Notes: generated by a model not told the origin, from the letters alone. A stretch of 64,000 nt of DNA from Sphingobium fontiphilum (GCF_014196635.1 NZ_JACIEB010000001.1:558001-622000); one strand, 5' to 3'. Positions 27,906-37,381 are shown, counted from the stretch's first letter. Program-made: numbers and translations.

Positions 27906-30500
27906 ATGAGCGGGGGCAGCACCATCGTCGAATTCTGGCGAGACGAACAATCCGCCGCGCCGCAGGGCGCGCGCGGGGATGATATTCTCTTATTGAACCA
28001 GGCGGTTCTGGATATTGGGGACGATGAAGGCATGAACGGCGTTTCCGCCCGTTTCGTGGCGCGGTTGCGTTGGACCATCGCCGCGCTGGCGGTCGCATGG
28101 CTGGGCTTTTGCGTCTGGGCCTATGGCGTCGCCACGCCGCTGACCGCCGCGTCCGACCTGCCGGGCGCGGTCGCGACCCTGTCGGCGCCGCTCATCATGC
28201 TGGGCGTCGGCTATCTGCTGCTCGCCCGCAACAGCCGCGCGGAATCGGGCCGCTATCTCGACACCGCGCGCGCCATGCGGACGGAGGGCGACCTGCTGGA
28301 ACTGCGCCTCGGCCGAATCGCCGACCAGTTGGAGGCCGCGCGCCAGACGATGCAGGATCAGGCCGCCCTGCTCGACAATTATGGGGCCGCCGCCAGCTCC
28401 AATATGGAGGCGTCGGCCGAACTCCTCGCCGCCCGCGCCGCCGAAACGGCGGAACGCGCCGCCAGCGCGCAGCGCGCCACCGATGCGCTGGCCGCGCGCA
28501 TGGATGCGCTGGTCGCCGCCATGCCCGATCTGGAGGATCGCGCCGTCCGCATGGGCACGCAACTGGCAGACAACGGCCATGCCCTCTCCGAACGCCTCGA
28601 CACGCTGGAGGCGCGCCTGACGGCGCTCACCGAATTGTCGGACGAGGCCCGCTCGCGCACCTTGTCGGCCACGAAAAGCCTGACCGTTCAACTCAAGCAG
28701 CTTCAGGAAGAAACCCGCGCCGCCTCAGAGGAAGTCACCGGCCTGTCCGATCTGGCGTCTGGCCGCATCGACCTCGCCCTGCGCGGCGCGCGCGAAGCGA
28801 TCTCCGTCACCAGCGAGGGGCTGACTGACCAGTCCGACCGTCTGGAGGCGCTGCTGGAACGCGCCCGCACACAAATCGCAGCCATCAGCGCCGACGCCAC
28901 CGATGGTGCTGACGGACAGATGACCGAGCTCGAAACCCGCCTCACGGTGCTCCTCGACCGCGCCCGGTCCGACGTCGCCGCCATCGCAACCGATGCGTCC
29001 GACGGCGCCGCCGGGCAGATGAACGAACTGGAATCCCGCCTCCACGCGCTGCTCGATCGCGCGCGCACGGAGGTCGCCGCCATCGCCGCCGCCTCAGCCG
29101 ACAGCGCCGACGGGCAGATGCGCGTGGCCGAAGTCCGTCTCGAAGCGCTGCTCGACCGCGCCCGGACCGAAGTCACCGCTATCGGCACACAGGCGGTCAA
29201 CGGCGCCGTGGAGCAAATGGGCGAGGTCGAAGGCCGCCTGCTGCAACTCAACGCGCTGGTCGAAGGGCAACAGGCGCTGGTCAGCGGCCTCAACGAAACA
29301 TTGATCGACCGGGTGGAAAGCGCCGAACACCGCTTCGCCAGTTTCGAGGCGGAGGCCATGGCCCGCGCCGGGCGGCTGACCGACGCCATGGGCCGCCTGA
29401 CCGCCGAGACCATGCGCATCGACGCCGCCCTGGCGCAGGGCGGGCTGACCGCCGAAAAGCTGATCGGTTGCGCCGAAGGGCTGCTGGTCGCGCTCGATTC
29501 CAGCGTCCGCGAACTGGATGAAACCTATCCCGCCGCGCTGGAACGCTTCGACGGCCGCATTGGCGATACACGCAACCTGCTGACCGCCATGACGCCGGAA
29601 TTCGAGCGGCTGGAGGCCATATCGGAATCGCTTGCCGGTCGCGCCGAAGAGAGCGAAGGGCTGATCCGGGGACAGGCCGAACGGCTCGACCACTGGCTGG
29701 CAGACACCCAGCGCAGCGTCGCCGCCAGCCTGCAACGGGTCGATGAACTGCGCGCCGGGCTGGACGAAGCGCACGCCAGCAGCACCCGCATCACCGAAAG
29801 CGCCGGGCCGATGCTCGTCACCGCCCTGCTGCGCGTCAAGGACACCGCAGATCAGGCCGCCGAACGCGCGCGTCAGGCATTGAGCCGCGCCATTCCCGAA
29901 GCCGCCCAGGCCTTGAGCGACACCAGCGGTCAGGCGCTGCAACAGGCGATCGGCCAGCATGTCGCCGAACAGATCGCCAAGGTCGCCACCGTAGCGGAGG
30001 AAGCGGTCAAGGCCGCGCAACAGGCCTCCGAGCGCCTCGGCCGACAGCTTTCCGCCATCGATCAGGCCAGCGCCGCCATCGAACAGCGGATCGACGAGCA
30101 TGAACGCGCATCCGAAGGGCGCGAGCGCGACAATTTCGCCCGCCGCTCCGCCCAACTGATCGAATCGCTCAACAGCACCGCCATCGACGTCGCCAAGATC
30201 CTGTCGAACGACGTCACCGACTCATCTTGGTCCGCCTATCTGAAAGGCGACCGGGGCGTCTTCACCCGCCGCGCGGTCAAGCTGCTCGACGCTGGGGAAT
30301 CGCGTGAAATTGCGCTGCATTATGACGCCGACCCCGAATTTCGCGAGCATGTGAACCGCTACATCCACGATTTCGAAGCGATGCTGCGGATCATCCTGGC
30401 GGCGCGCGACGGCAACACGCTGGGCGTCGCCATCCTCTCTTCCGACATGGGCAAACTCTATGTTGCGCTGGCCCAGGCCATCGAACGGCTGCGGCAGTGA
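27906..30500 (+). CDS. TipN-like polarity protein: two membrane segments and a long coiled coil
   Basis: An 864-residue protein with two hydrophobic segments (about residues 56-75, WTIAALAVAWLGFCVWAYGV, and 88-108, VATLSAPLIMLGVGYLLLA) followed by about 740 residues of Ala/Glu/Arg-rich heptad coiled coil. Size and layout match TipN of Caulobacter, the new-pole marker that orients division and polar development; sequence identity cannot be judged by eye. Residues 316-447 are four 33-residue repeats (LLDRARTEVAAIA...GQM...L). The C-terminal 120 residues are less repetitive and globular-looking. The start ATG has AGGGTGG upstream. Adjacent to pseudo-phosphorelay genes, which fits a polarity or cell-cycle role. 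Confidence 0.7.
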   Translation: MSGGSTIVEFWRDEQSAAPQGARGDDILLLNQAVLDIGDDEGMNGVSARFVARLRWTIAALAVAWLGFCVWAYGVATPLTAASDLPGAVATLSAPLIMLGVGYLLLARNSRAESGRYLDTARAMRTEGDLLELRLGRIADQLEAARQTMQDQAALLDNYGAAASSNMEASAELLAARAAETAERAASAQRATDALAARMDALVAAMPDLEDRAVRMGTQLADNGHALSERLDTLEARLTALTELSDEARSRTLSATKSLTVQLKQLQEETRAASEEVTGLSDLASGRIDLALRGAREAISVTSEGLTDQSDRLEALLERARTQIAAISADATDGADGQMTELETRLTVLLDRARSDVAAIATDASDGAAGQMNELESRLHALLDRARTEVAAIAAASADSADGQMRVAEVRLEALLDRARTEVTAIGTQAVNGAVEQMGEVEGRLLQLNALVEGQQALVSGLNETLIDRVESAEHRFASFEAEAMARAGRLTDAMGRLTAETMRIDAALAQGGLTAEKLIGCAEGLLVALDSSVRELDETYPAALERFDGRIGDTRNLLTAMTPEFERLEAISESLAGRAEESEGLIRGQAERLDHWLADTQRSVAASLQRVDELRAGLDEAHASSTRITESAGPMLVTALLRVKDTADQAAERARQALSRAIPEAAQALSDTSGQALQQAIGQHVAEQIAKVATVAEEAVKAAQQASERLGRQLSAIDQASAAIEQRIDEHERASEGRERDNFARRSAQLIESLNSTAIDVAKILSNDVTDSSWSAYLKGDRGVFTRRAVKLLDAGESREIALHYDADPEFREHVNRYIHDFEAMLRIILAARDGNTLGVAILSSDMGKLYVALAQAIERLRQ
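28851..29246 (+). repeat. four tandem 99-bp coding repeats in the TipN-like gene
   Basis: Each 33-residue unit begins LL(D/E)RAR, passes through AAI.A...DGA.GQM and ends E.RL..; the four units are contiguous from residue 316 to 447. The DNA copies have diverged, so the array is stable and not a recent expansion. Confidence 0.85.
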
Positions 30501-30507
30501 AGGGCTG

Positions 30508-30966
30508 TCAGCTGATCGGTAACCGGAAATAGACGACCCGCTCGGTCTCGGCGAAGCCGACCGCCATGTGGAAGGCATGGCTGGCGACGTTGGCGATGTC
30601 GGCGTCCGACGCCATCTCGGTGCAGCCCCTAGCCCGGCCCCAGTCCGCCGCCGCGCGGGTCAGCGCCGCCGCGACGCCGCGCCGCCGCGCATCGGGATCG
30701 ACATAGACGCCCTCCAGAAAAACGACCGGGCTGGTCTCGCACCCGTTCACATGATCGTGGCGCAGCGCGACTTCCGCAAAGCCGATCACTTCATTCCCGG
30801 CGTCGAGCGCCAGCAGCGTGACGCCATTGTCCTGCCGCAGCAGCGCCGATATCTCCGCACGATGCCCGGCGACGGTGTCTTCGGGCCAGAGCGCGGCGCG
30901 CATCTGCGCCCAGCGGTCGACATGGTGCGCGTCCGCCACGACAATATGCGGCGCGCCGTCGCTCAT
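30508..30966 (-). CDS. GNAT acetyltransferase resembling aminoglycoside 6'-N-acetyltransferase
   Basis: A 152-residue GNAT protein that would transfer an acetyl group from acetyl-CoA. The sequence follows the AAC(6') pattern closely: WAQMRAALWPED, IGFAEVALRHDHVNGCE, SPVVFLEGVYVDPDARRRGVA (acetyl-CoA loop), then CTEMASDADIANVASHAFH and the VGFAETERVVYFR ending. Similar chromosomal genes often have other substrates, so resistance must not be assumed. It overlaps the DUF1467 gene by 4 bp (ATGA) and is the last gene of the nuo-birA-coaX-rnj unit. Confidence 0.8.
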   Translation of the reverse strand: MSDGAPHIVVADAHHVDRWAQMRAALWPEDTVAGHRAEISALLRQDNGVTLLALDAGNEVIGFAEVALRHDHVNGCETSPVVFLEGVYVDPDARRRGVAAALTRAAADWGRARGCTEMASDADIANVASHAFHMAVGFAETERVVYFRLPIS

Positions 30967-31232
30967 GGCGCGGCGCGATATCCCGGCAGCATGTCGACCG
31001 TCACCCAGCCCTGGGTGTAATTGGCGTAGTAGAGGCCAAACAGCACCGCCGACAATATCGTCGCGCGGATGGCGACCCGACCAGGGCGGAAATTGCTCGG
31101 CGCGCTGTCCGCCTGCCCCTTCACCATCGCCTCGCCCGTCTCATCGGGGGTGCGAATGCCGAACGGCAGGACGATGAAGGCGCTGATCACCCAGAACAGC
31201 ACATAGATGGCGAGGATGGCGTACCAGTTCAT
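30963..31232 (-). CDS. DUF1467 family small membrane protein
   Basis: An 89-residue protein with two membrane helices (MNWYAILAIYVLFWVISAFIVLPFGIRT and a second near residues 55-70). FGIRTPDETGE and the GYRAAP ending identify DUF1467, a family of unknown function that in alphaproteobacteria lies next to RNase J and complex I genes, as here. It starts 11 bp after the rnj stop. Confidence 0.88.
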   Translation of the reverse strand: MNWYAILAIYVLFWVISAFIVLPFGIRTPDETGEAMVKGQADSAPSNFRPGRVAIRATILSAVLFGLYYANYTQGWVTVDMLPGYRAAP

Positions 31233-31243
31233 GGGTCAGGCAT

Positions 31244-32881
31244 TTAGGCCCGAATGATCAGCACGTCCACCACCGGCTTTTTGCCGGTCCAGCGGGTCGC
31301 GGTGCGCCGCACAGCCAGCCGCACCCGCTCCCGCAGCGCCTCTTGGTCGGACGATCCCTTGGCGGCGGCGGCGGCGGCTTCATCGGCGGCCTCGTCCATA
31401 AACGCCGCCTTGTCCTCCTCGACCGGCACGCCCTGCGTCCGCAGCGCCGGGGTTCCGACCACCCGGCCGCGCCCGTCCAGCGCCACGGCCACGCTGATCT
31501 GTCCATGCAAGCTGATCTTGCGCCGCTCGTTCATCGTCGCGCCATCCGCGGGCAGGATGACGTCGCCGTCGAGCACCAGCCGCCCGGCCGATTGCCGCCC
31601 GACAATCTCCGGCCCGTTGGGGGCCAGACGCAGCACGTCGCCATTCGACTGCACGATGGTCTGCGGCACGCCGCATTCCAATCCAAAACGCGCCTGTTCC
31701 GCCATATGCCGCCGCTCGCCATGGACGGGCAGCAATATCTGCGGTCTGATCCACTCATACATGGCGGCCAGTTCCGGGCGACCGGGGTGGCCCGATACAT
31801 GGACATGCGCCTGGCGGTCGGTCACCATCACCACGCCCGCCGTCGCCAGCGCATTCTGAATGCGACCGATGGCGATTTCATTGCCCGGTATCTGCTTGGA
31901 CGAAAAGATCACCGTATCGCCCGCCGACAGCTTGATCGGGTGGCTGTCAAACGCGATCCGCGCCAGCGCCGCCCGCGCCTCCCCCTGCCCACCGGTGGCG
32001 ATGATCATCACCTCGTCGCGGGGCAGGTTCATCACATCGTCCCAATCGACCGTTGGCGGAAAGGCCTTTAGATAGCCCGCCGCCTTCGCGGTCGAAATGA
32101 TCCGGTCCAGCGACCGTCCGGCCACGCATAGCCGACGTCCGGTCGCCACAGCGACTTCGCCCAGCGTCTGGAGCCGCGCCGCGTTGGACGCGAATGTGGT
32201 GACGAGCACTCGCCCGCGCGCCGCCGTCACCGTCTCCATCAGGCCGGTGCGCACATCGCCTTCCGACCCGCTCGCCTGCTCGTTGAACACATTGGTGCTG
32301 TCGCACACCAGCGCCAGCACGCCTTCGTCGCCAATCGCGCGCAACTGCTCCGGCGTCGACGGCACGCCCAGTTGCGGCGCCTCGTCCAGCTTCCAGTCGC
32401 CGGTGTGGAAAATACGGCCATGGGGCGTGTCGATGACCAGCGCATTGCCCTCGGGAATGGAGTGGGCCAGCGGCACATAGCGAAAGCCGAAGGGGCCAAG
32501 GACAAAGCCGCCCTCATTCTCGATCATATGGAGCTTGACCTCCCTGGCCAGTCCTTCCTCCTCCAGCTTCTGCCGGATGAGGCCCGCAGTGAACGGCGTC
32601 GCATAGAGCGGCACGCCCAGGTCCGCGGCCAGATAGGGGATGGCGCCGATATGGTCCTCATGCCCATGGGTCAGCACGATGCCTAGCAGGTCGTCGCGCC
32701 GCTCCTCGATGAAGCCAAGGTCGGGCAGCACCAGTTCGACACCGGGATAGGCCGGATCGGCAAAGGTGAGGCCAAGGTCGACCATCACCCATTTGCCGTT
32801 ACAGCCATAAAGATTGACGTTCATGCCAATCTCCCCCGACCCGCCAAGGGCAAGGAAAATCAGCTCATTTCCCGGTATCAT
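31244..32881 (-). CDS. rnj: ribonuclease J
   Basis: A 545-residue metallo-beta-lactamase/beta-CASP nuclease that degrades and matures RNA, with 5'-to-3' exonuclease activity in the family. Zinc-binding HGHEDHIGAIPY, the HTGDWKLDEAPQ motif, and the beta-CASP motifs ATGGQGEARAAL and HVSGHPGR are present, with the C-terminal domain seen in the family. The ATG overlaps the last base of the coaX stop codon (TGATG), so translation is coupled. Confidence 0.94.
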   Translation of the reverse strand: MIPGNELIFLALGGSGEIGMNVNLYGCNGKWVMVDLGLTFADPAYPGVELVLPDLGFIEERRDDLLGIVLTHGHEDHIGAIPYLAADLGVPLYATPFTAGLIRQKLEEEGLAREVKLHMIENEGGFVLGPFGFRYVPLAHSIPEGNALVIDTPHGRIFHTGDWKLDEAPQLGVPSTPEQLRAIGDEGVLALVCDSTNVFNEQASGSEGDVRTGLMETVTAARGRVLVTTFASNAARLQTLGEVAVATGRRLCVAGRSLDRIISTAKAAGYLKAFPPTVDWDDVMNLPRDEVMIIATGGQGEARAALARIAFDSHPIKLSAGDTVIFSSKQIPGNEIAIGRIQNALATAGVVMVTDRQAHVHVSGHPGRPELAAMYEWIRPQILLPVHGERRHMAEQARFGLECGVPQTIVQSNGDVLRLAPNGPEIVGRQSAGRLVLDGDVILPADGATMNERRKISLHGQISVAVALDGRGRVVGTPALRTQGVPVEEDKAAFMDEAADEAAAAAAKGSSDQEALRERVRLAVRRTATRWTGKKPVVDVLIIRA

Positions 32882-33660
32882 CAGTTTTTCAAACTCCGTT
32901 GATACAATAACGACAGACCCGTTATTGTCAGGTCCGGCGCGATCGCGTCGAATATGCTGCTATGTTCGTCGAACAATACGGCAAGGCCGCCGGTGGAAAT
33001 CACCCGCGCCGGGCGGCCGATTTCGGCGCGCATCCGCGCCACCAGCCCCTCCATCATCGCGACATAGCCCCAGAAGACGCCGATATGCATTTGCGCTTCG
33101 GTGGTGCGGCCGATGACAGACCGGCTTTCGGGCGGCGCGATGGCGATCTTGGGCAGCTTGGCCGCCGCCGCCACCAGCGCGTCGAGCGACAGGTTGATGC
33201 CCGGCGCAATGATGCCGCCCTTGTAAGCGCCGCCATAGTCAACCACGTCGAATGTCGTCGCCGTACCGAAATCGATGACGATCAGGTCGCCGTCATACAG
33301 ATGATGGGCCGCAATCGCGTTGATCACCCGGTCCGCCCCTACGGAAGAAGGCTGCTCGACATCCAGTTCGATGCCCCATTCGACCGGCGCCTGCCCGGCG
33401 ACCAGCGCGGTCACCCTGAAATATTTTTCGGACAAGACCTGAAGATTGTGGAGCGCGCGCGGCACCACCGTGGCGATCATCACCGCGTCCACATCAGCCA
33501 TGGCATAGCCTTCCAGGCTCAGCAACTGGAACAACCAGACGGCATATTCGTCGGCCGTGCGCCGCGGGTCGGTCGCTATGCGCCAGCGCGCGACAATATC
33601 CCGCTCGCGCAGCAGCGCGAAAACCACATTGGTGTTGCCCGCATCAATGGCGAGAAGCAT
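32881..33660 (-). CDS. coaX: type III pantothenate kinase
   Basis: Phosphorylates pantothenate in the first step of coenzyme A synthesis. The 259-residue protein has the ASKHA-fold motifs [12 protein letters not shown] (phosphate loop), [23 protein letters not shown] and [12 protein letters not shown], as expected for CoaX, which is insensitive to CoA feedback. It sits 21 bp after birA and overlaps rnj by one base, the usual alphaproteobacterial birA-coaX-rnj order. Confidence 0.95.
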   Translation of the reverse strand: MLLAIDAGNTNVVFALLRERDIVARWRIATDPRRTADEYAVWLFQLLSLEGYAMADVDAVMIATVVPRALHNLQVLSEKYFRVTALVAGQAPVEWGIELDVEQPSSVGADRVINAIAAHHLYDGDLIVIDFGTATTFDVVDYGGAYKGGIIAPGINLSLDALVAAAAKLPKIAIAPPESRSVIGRTTEAQMHIGVFWGYVAMMEGLVARMRAEIGRPARVISTGGLAVLFDEHSSIFDAIAPDLTITGLSLLYQRSLKN

Positions 33661-33681
33661 GGCCCTCTCCTAACCTTCGTA

Positions 33682-34389
33682 TCACAGCAGGAAAACGTCG
33701 CCGGCATGAATGGCACGGGTCGCGCCATCCGCCAAGCGCAGGATCATCGCGCCCTGCCCGTCCACCGTTTCAAACGTCCCTTCGACAATCTCGCCATCCG
33801 GCATCGCCACCTGCATAGCGCGGCCCGCCGCATGGGCGTTGGCGGTCCAGTGGCGCAGCACCGGCTCGATCCCCTGGCCCCGCCAGATGCCCAGCCAATG
33901 GGCGAAAATCTCCGCCAGCCGCTGCGCGATGCTGGCCGCGTCGGCATCCGTGCCGCCCTGTTCCCACAGGCTGGTGACCGGCCGGTCCAGCCCCTTGGGC
34001 GCGCCAGTGATGTTGATGCCGATGCCCACGACAACCGCATCGCCGGAGCGTTCCAGCAATATGCCCGCAATCTTGGCGTCGTCGACCATCAGGTCATTGG
34101 GCCATTTGATCCGCGTCCTGCCGCGCGCCAGCGGCGCGATCACCGCATGAACCGCCACCGCCGCGACCAGCGCCAGCATATGGGCGGGCGGATCGCCAGC
34201 GCGCAGCCGGACCAGCGTGGAGCCGTGGAAATTGCCTTCGGGACTCTCCCAGGCGCGGCCCATCCGGCCCCGCCCGCCAACCTGCCGCCCGGCGCGCAGC
34301 CACTGGCCTTCGGGCGCGCCACCAGCGGCCAATGCCATCATGTCGGCATTGGTCGATCCGGTTTCGGCGACAAAGGCGATATCGGTCAG
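33682..34389 (-). CDS. birA: biotin-[acetyl-CoA-carboxylase] ligase, non-standard start
   Basis: Attaches biotin to the carrier domain of acetyl-CoA carboxylase. The biotinyl-AMP loop GRGRMGRAW and KWPNDLMVDDAKIAGIL are clear; there is no N-terminal DNA-binding domain, so it is a class I ligase without repressor function. The first ATG (34341) would cut off the conserved ETGSTNAD motif, which is encoded upstream of it. The frame continues upstream to a CTG at 34389 that overlaps the nuoN stop (CTGA) but has no ATG, GTG or TTG before it. I extend to that CTG (about 235 residues); the start codon is not proven. Confidence 0.85.
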   Translation of the reverse strand: MTDIAFVAETGSTNADMMALAAGGAPEGQWLRAGRQVGGRGRMGRAWESPEGNFHGSTLVRLRAGDPPAHMLALVAAVAVHAVIAPLARGRTRIKWPNDLMVDDAKIAGILLERSGDAVVVGIGINITGAPKGLDRPVTSLWEQGGTDADAASIAQRLAEIFAHWLGIWRGQGIEPVLRHWTANAHAAGRAMQVAMPDGEIVEGTFETVDGQGAMILRLADGATRAIHAGDVFLL

Positions 34390-35822
34390 AACAGCGCCGC
34401 CGCAGCCGCCGCGCTCGCCCTGTCCAGCAGCGGGTTGAGCAGATAGCCGAGCACGATCACCACCGAACAGACCGTCAATATGCCGTTCTCGATCATGCCG
34501 CCCCGCGCTTCATAGGCTCCGGTCGGCTCGTCAAAATAGATCGTCTTGATGACCTTGAGGTAATAGAAAGCGCCGATCACCGATGCGGCGATGCCGACGG
34601 CGGCCAGCGCCGTCAGCCCAGCCGCGACAGCCGCATCGAACACCAGGAACTTGGCCCAGAAACCGAAAAGCGGCGGGATGCCGGCCATGGAGAACATGAC
34701 GATGGCAAACGCCGCCGCCAGCCCCTTGCGCGACTGCGACATCCCGGCAAGGCTGGCGATCGTCTCGACCGGCTTGCCATCGGCGTCGCGCATCTGGAGC
34801 ACGCAGGCAAAACCGCCGATCGTCATCACGACGTAAATGGCCATATAGCTCATCGTCGCGGCGACGCCGGCGGGCGTTCCGGCGGCCAGGCCAATCAGCG
34901 CGAAGCCGACATTGTTGATCGAGGAATAGGCCATCAGCCGCTTGATATTGGTCTGGCCGATGGCCGCAACCGCGCCAAAGACGATGGAGGCGAGCGCGAT
35001 GAAGATCACGATCTGCTGCCAGTCCAGACCCGCCGGGCCCAGCGCCTCGACCGCCACCCGCACCATCAGGCCCATCGCCGCAACCTTGGGCGCGCTGGCG
35101 AAGAAGGTGGTGACCGGCGTCGGCGCGCCTTCATAGACATCGGGCGTCCACATGTGGAACGGCACGGCGCTGATCTTGAAAGCGAGGCCCGCCAGCACGA
35201 ACACCAGCCCGAACAACTCACCCTTCGACACGCCATCGGCGAGGCCGGCGGCAATGCCGTCGAACAGGGTGGTGCCGGTAAAGCCATAGAGCAGCGCAAT
35301 GCCATAGAGCAGGATGCCGCTCGCCAGCGAACCCAGCACGAAATATTTGAGGCCGGCTTCGGAAGACCGCTCGTCCTGCCGCATGAAGCTCGCCAGCACA
35401 TAGGAGGCAAGGCTGTTCATCTCCAGGCCGACATACAGCGTCAGCATGTCGCCCGCCGACACCATCATGCCCATGCCGATGGCGGCGAACAGAATCAGGA
35501 TCGGATATTCGGCGCGCAACGCCCCGCCCTGCGCAAAGAAGCGCGGCGACAGCGCGATGGCGGCGGCGGCGCTGGAGTAGATCAGCGCCTTGGCGAACAC
35601 GGCGAAGGCGTCGGCCCGTACCAGCCCGTCGAACGCCACCGGCCCATGGGCCATGGCGCAGCTCAGCGCCGCACCGGCAACCGCCAGCGCCACGATCGCC
35701 AGCAGGTTCACCGCCTGCGTCGCGCGGTCACCGGCATAGGCGGCGACCATCAGCAGGATCAGGCCGACGGCCGACATGATGAGTTCTGGCAAGACGGCCA
35801 GAAGGGAAGCGGAGTCGATCAT
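34386..35822 (-). CDS. nuoN: NADH-quinone oxidoreductase subunit N
   Basis: A 478-residue antiporter-like membrane subunit of respiratory complex I that contributes to proton pumping. About 14 membrane helices are seen, with the family Lys and Glu residues in helices (GLEMNSLASYVL, VLAGLAFKISAVPFHMWTPDVYEGAPTPV). It overlaps nuoM by one base (TGATG) and its stop overlaps the presumed birA start. Confidence 0.95.
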   Translation of the reverse strand: MIDSASLLAVLPELIMSAVGLILLMVAAYAGDRATQAVNLLAIVALAVAGAALSCAMAHGPVAFDGLVRADAFAVFAKALIYSSAAAAIALSPRFFAQGGALRAEYPILILFAAIGMGMMVSAGDMLTLYVGLEMNSLASYVLASFMRQDERSSEAGLKYFVLGSLASGILLYGIALLYGFTGTTLFDGIAAGLADGVSKGELFGLVFVLAGLAFKISAVPFHMWTPDVYEGAPTPVTTFFASAPKVAAMGLMVRVAVEALGPAGLDWQQIVIFIALASIVFGAVAAIGQTNIKRLMAYSSINNVGFALIGLAAGTPAGVAATMSYMAIYVVMTIGGFACVLQMRDADGKPVETIASLAGMSQSRKGLAAAFAIVMFSMAGIPPLFGFWAKFLVFDAAVAAGLTALAAVGIAASVIGAFYYLKVIKTIYFDEPTGAYEARGGMIENGILTVCSVVIVLGYLLNPLLDRASAAAAAALF

Positions 35823-37381
35823 CAGTGCGCCTCCCCGTGCGCAGGAGCTTCTTCATGGTGGCCATGGCTTTCGCCGGCGGGCTTGGGCGCCCCCATTTTC
35901 AGGTGGGAATCCCCTGCCGGCGCGGCAGCCGACAGCCGCGCCTGAAGCGCCAGAATGTCGGGCCGCATCGGCGCCAGGAAGGATTCGGGATAGACGCCCA
36001 TCCACAACGCCACCGCCGCAATCGGCGCCAGCAGCGCCATTTCGCGGATCGACAGGTCGGGCATGGCCGCCGCATCAGCGTTCTTCTGCTCGCCATAGCA
36101 AATGCGGCGATAGAGATAGAGCATATAGGCCGCGCCCAGGATGATGCCCGTGGTGCAGACCAGAGCGACCCAGCTCGACGCCTGATAAATGCCCATCAGC
36201 GACAGGAATTCACCGACGAAGTTGCTGGTGCCCGGCAGGCCGACCGCCGCCATGGTGAAGAACAGGAACAGCACGCCATATTTGGGCATGTTGATCGCCA
36301 CGCCGCCATAACGGTCGATCTCGCGGGTATGCAGCCGGTCATAGACGACGCCGACGCACAGGAACAGCGCGCCCGCGACCAGACCATGGCCCAGCATCAC
36401 CATCATCGCGCCTTCCAGACCCGCCTGGTTGAAGGCGAACAGGCCAACGGTCACGATCGCCATATGCGCCACCGACGAATAGGCGATCAGCTTCTTCATG
36501 TCGCTCTGCACCAGCGCGACGAGGCTGGTGTAGACCACCGCCACCATCGACAGGCCCCAGACCAGCCAGGCGAGCTGCGCCGACGCATCGGGGAACATGG
36601 GCAGGGAAAAGCGGATGAAGCCATAGCCGCCCATCTTCAACAACACGCCCGCCAGAATGACCGAACCGGCGGTCGGCGCCTGCACGTGCGCGTCGGGCAG
36701 CCAGGTATGCACGGGCCACATCGGCATCTTGACTGCAAAGCTGGCGAAGAAGGCCAGGAACAGCCATGTCTGGACATGCGGATCGAAATCATAGGCCATC
36801 AGCGCCGGGATTTCGGTCGTCCCCGCCTCATGCACCATCCACATCATCGCGATCAGCATCAGCACGGAGCCGATCAGCGTGTAGAGGAAGAATTTGTAGC
36901 TGGCGTAGATACGGTCGGCCCCGCCCCATATGCCGATGATCAGATACATCGGGATCAGGCCGGCTTCGAACATGATGTAGAAAAGGTAGATATCCTGCGC
37001 CGCGAAGACGCCGATCATCAGCACCTCCATGAACAGGAAAGCGGCCATATACTCGCCGACCCGCTTGGTGATCGCGTCCCAGCTCGCGCCGATACAAATA
37101 GGCATCAGGAACACGGTCAGCACGATCAGCAGCAACGCAATGCCGTCAATGCCCAGCGCCCAGGCGAAACGGCCGAAAATCGACGCATATTCCTGGAACT
37201 GCCATTGCGCGGCGCTGCCCGACTGGTCGAAACCGGCCCACAGCACAATGCCCAGCGCGAAATCGACCAAAGTGGCGATCAGCGCGATCCAGCGGGCGTT
37301 ATTGGCGCCCGCGAACAGACAGGCGATGGCCCCCGCCATCGGCACTGCCATCATCAGGGAAAGGATGGGGAAGCCGTCCAT
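35822..37381 (-). CDS. nuoM: NADH-quinone oxidoreductase subunit M
   Basis: A 519-residue antiporter-like subunit of complex I. The motif VKMPMWPVHTWLPDAHVQAPTAGS and helices with conserved Lys/Glu are present. I take the ATG at 37381, which overlaps the nuoL stop (TAATG); the longer frame from 37399 would begin inside nuoL. The last 20 residues form a His/Glu-rich tail (HHEEAPAHGEAH), absent from typical NuoM. Confidence 0.95.
   Translation of the reverse strand: MDGFPILSLMMAVPMAGAIACLFAGANNARWIALIATLVDFALGIVLWAGFDQSGSAAQWQFQEYASIFGRFAWALGIDGIALLLIVLTVFLMPICIGASWDAITKRVGEYMAAFLFMEVLMIGVFAAQDIYLFYIMFEAGLIPMYLIIGIWGGADRIYASYKFFLYTLIGSVLMLIAMMWMVHEAGTTEIPALMAYDFDPHVQTWLFLAFFASFAVKMPMWPVHTWLPDAHVQAPTAGSVILAGVLLKMGGYGFIRFSLPMFPDASAQLAWLVWGLSMVAVVYTSLVALVQSDMKKLIAYSSVAHMAIVTVGLFAFNQAGLEGAMMVMLGHGLVAGALFLCVGVVYDRLHTREIDRYGGVAINMPKYGVLFLFFTMAAVGLPGTSNFVGEFLSLMGIYQASSWVALVCTTGIILGAAYMLYLYRRICYGEQKNADAAAMPDLSIREMALLAPIAAVALWMGVYPESFLAPMRPDILALQARLSAAAPAGDSHLKMGAPKPAGESHGHHEEAPAHGEAH

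Noticed and set aside
28851..29246. CRISPR array or minisatellite
   Set aside because: The 99-bp period is in frame, the units are diverged and encode coiled coil. There are no spacers. No CRISPR array occurs in the window.
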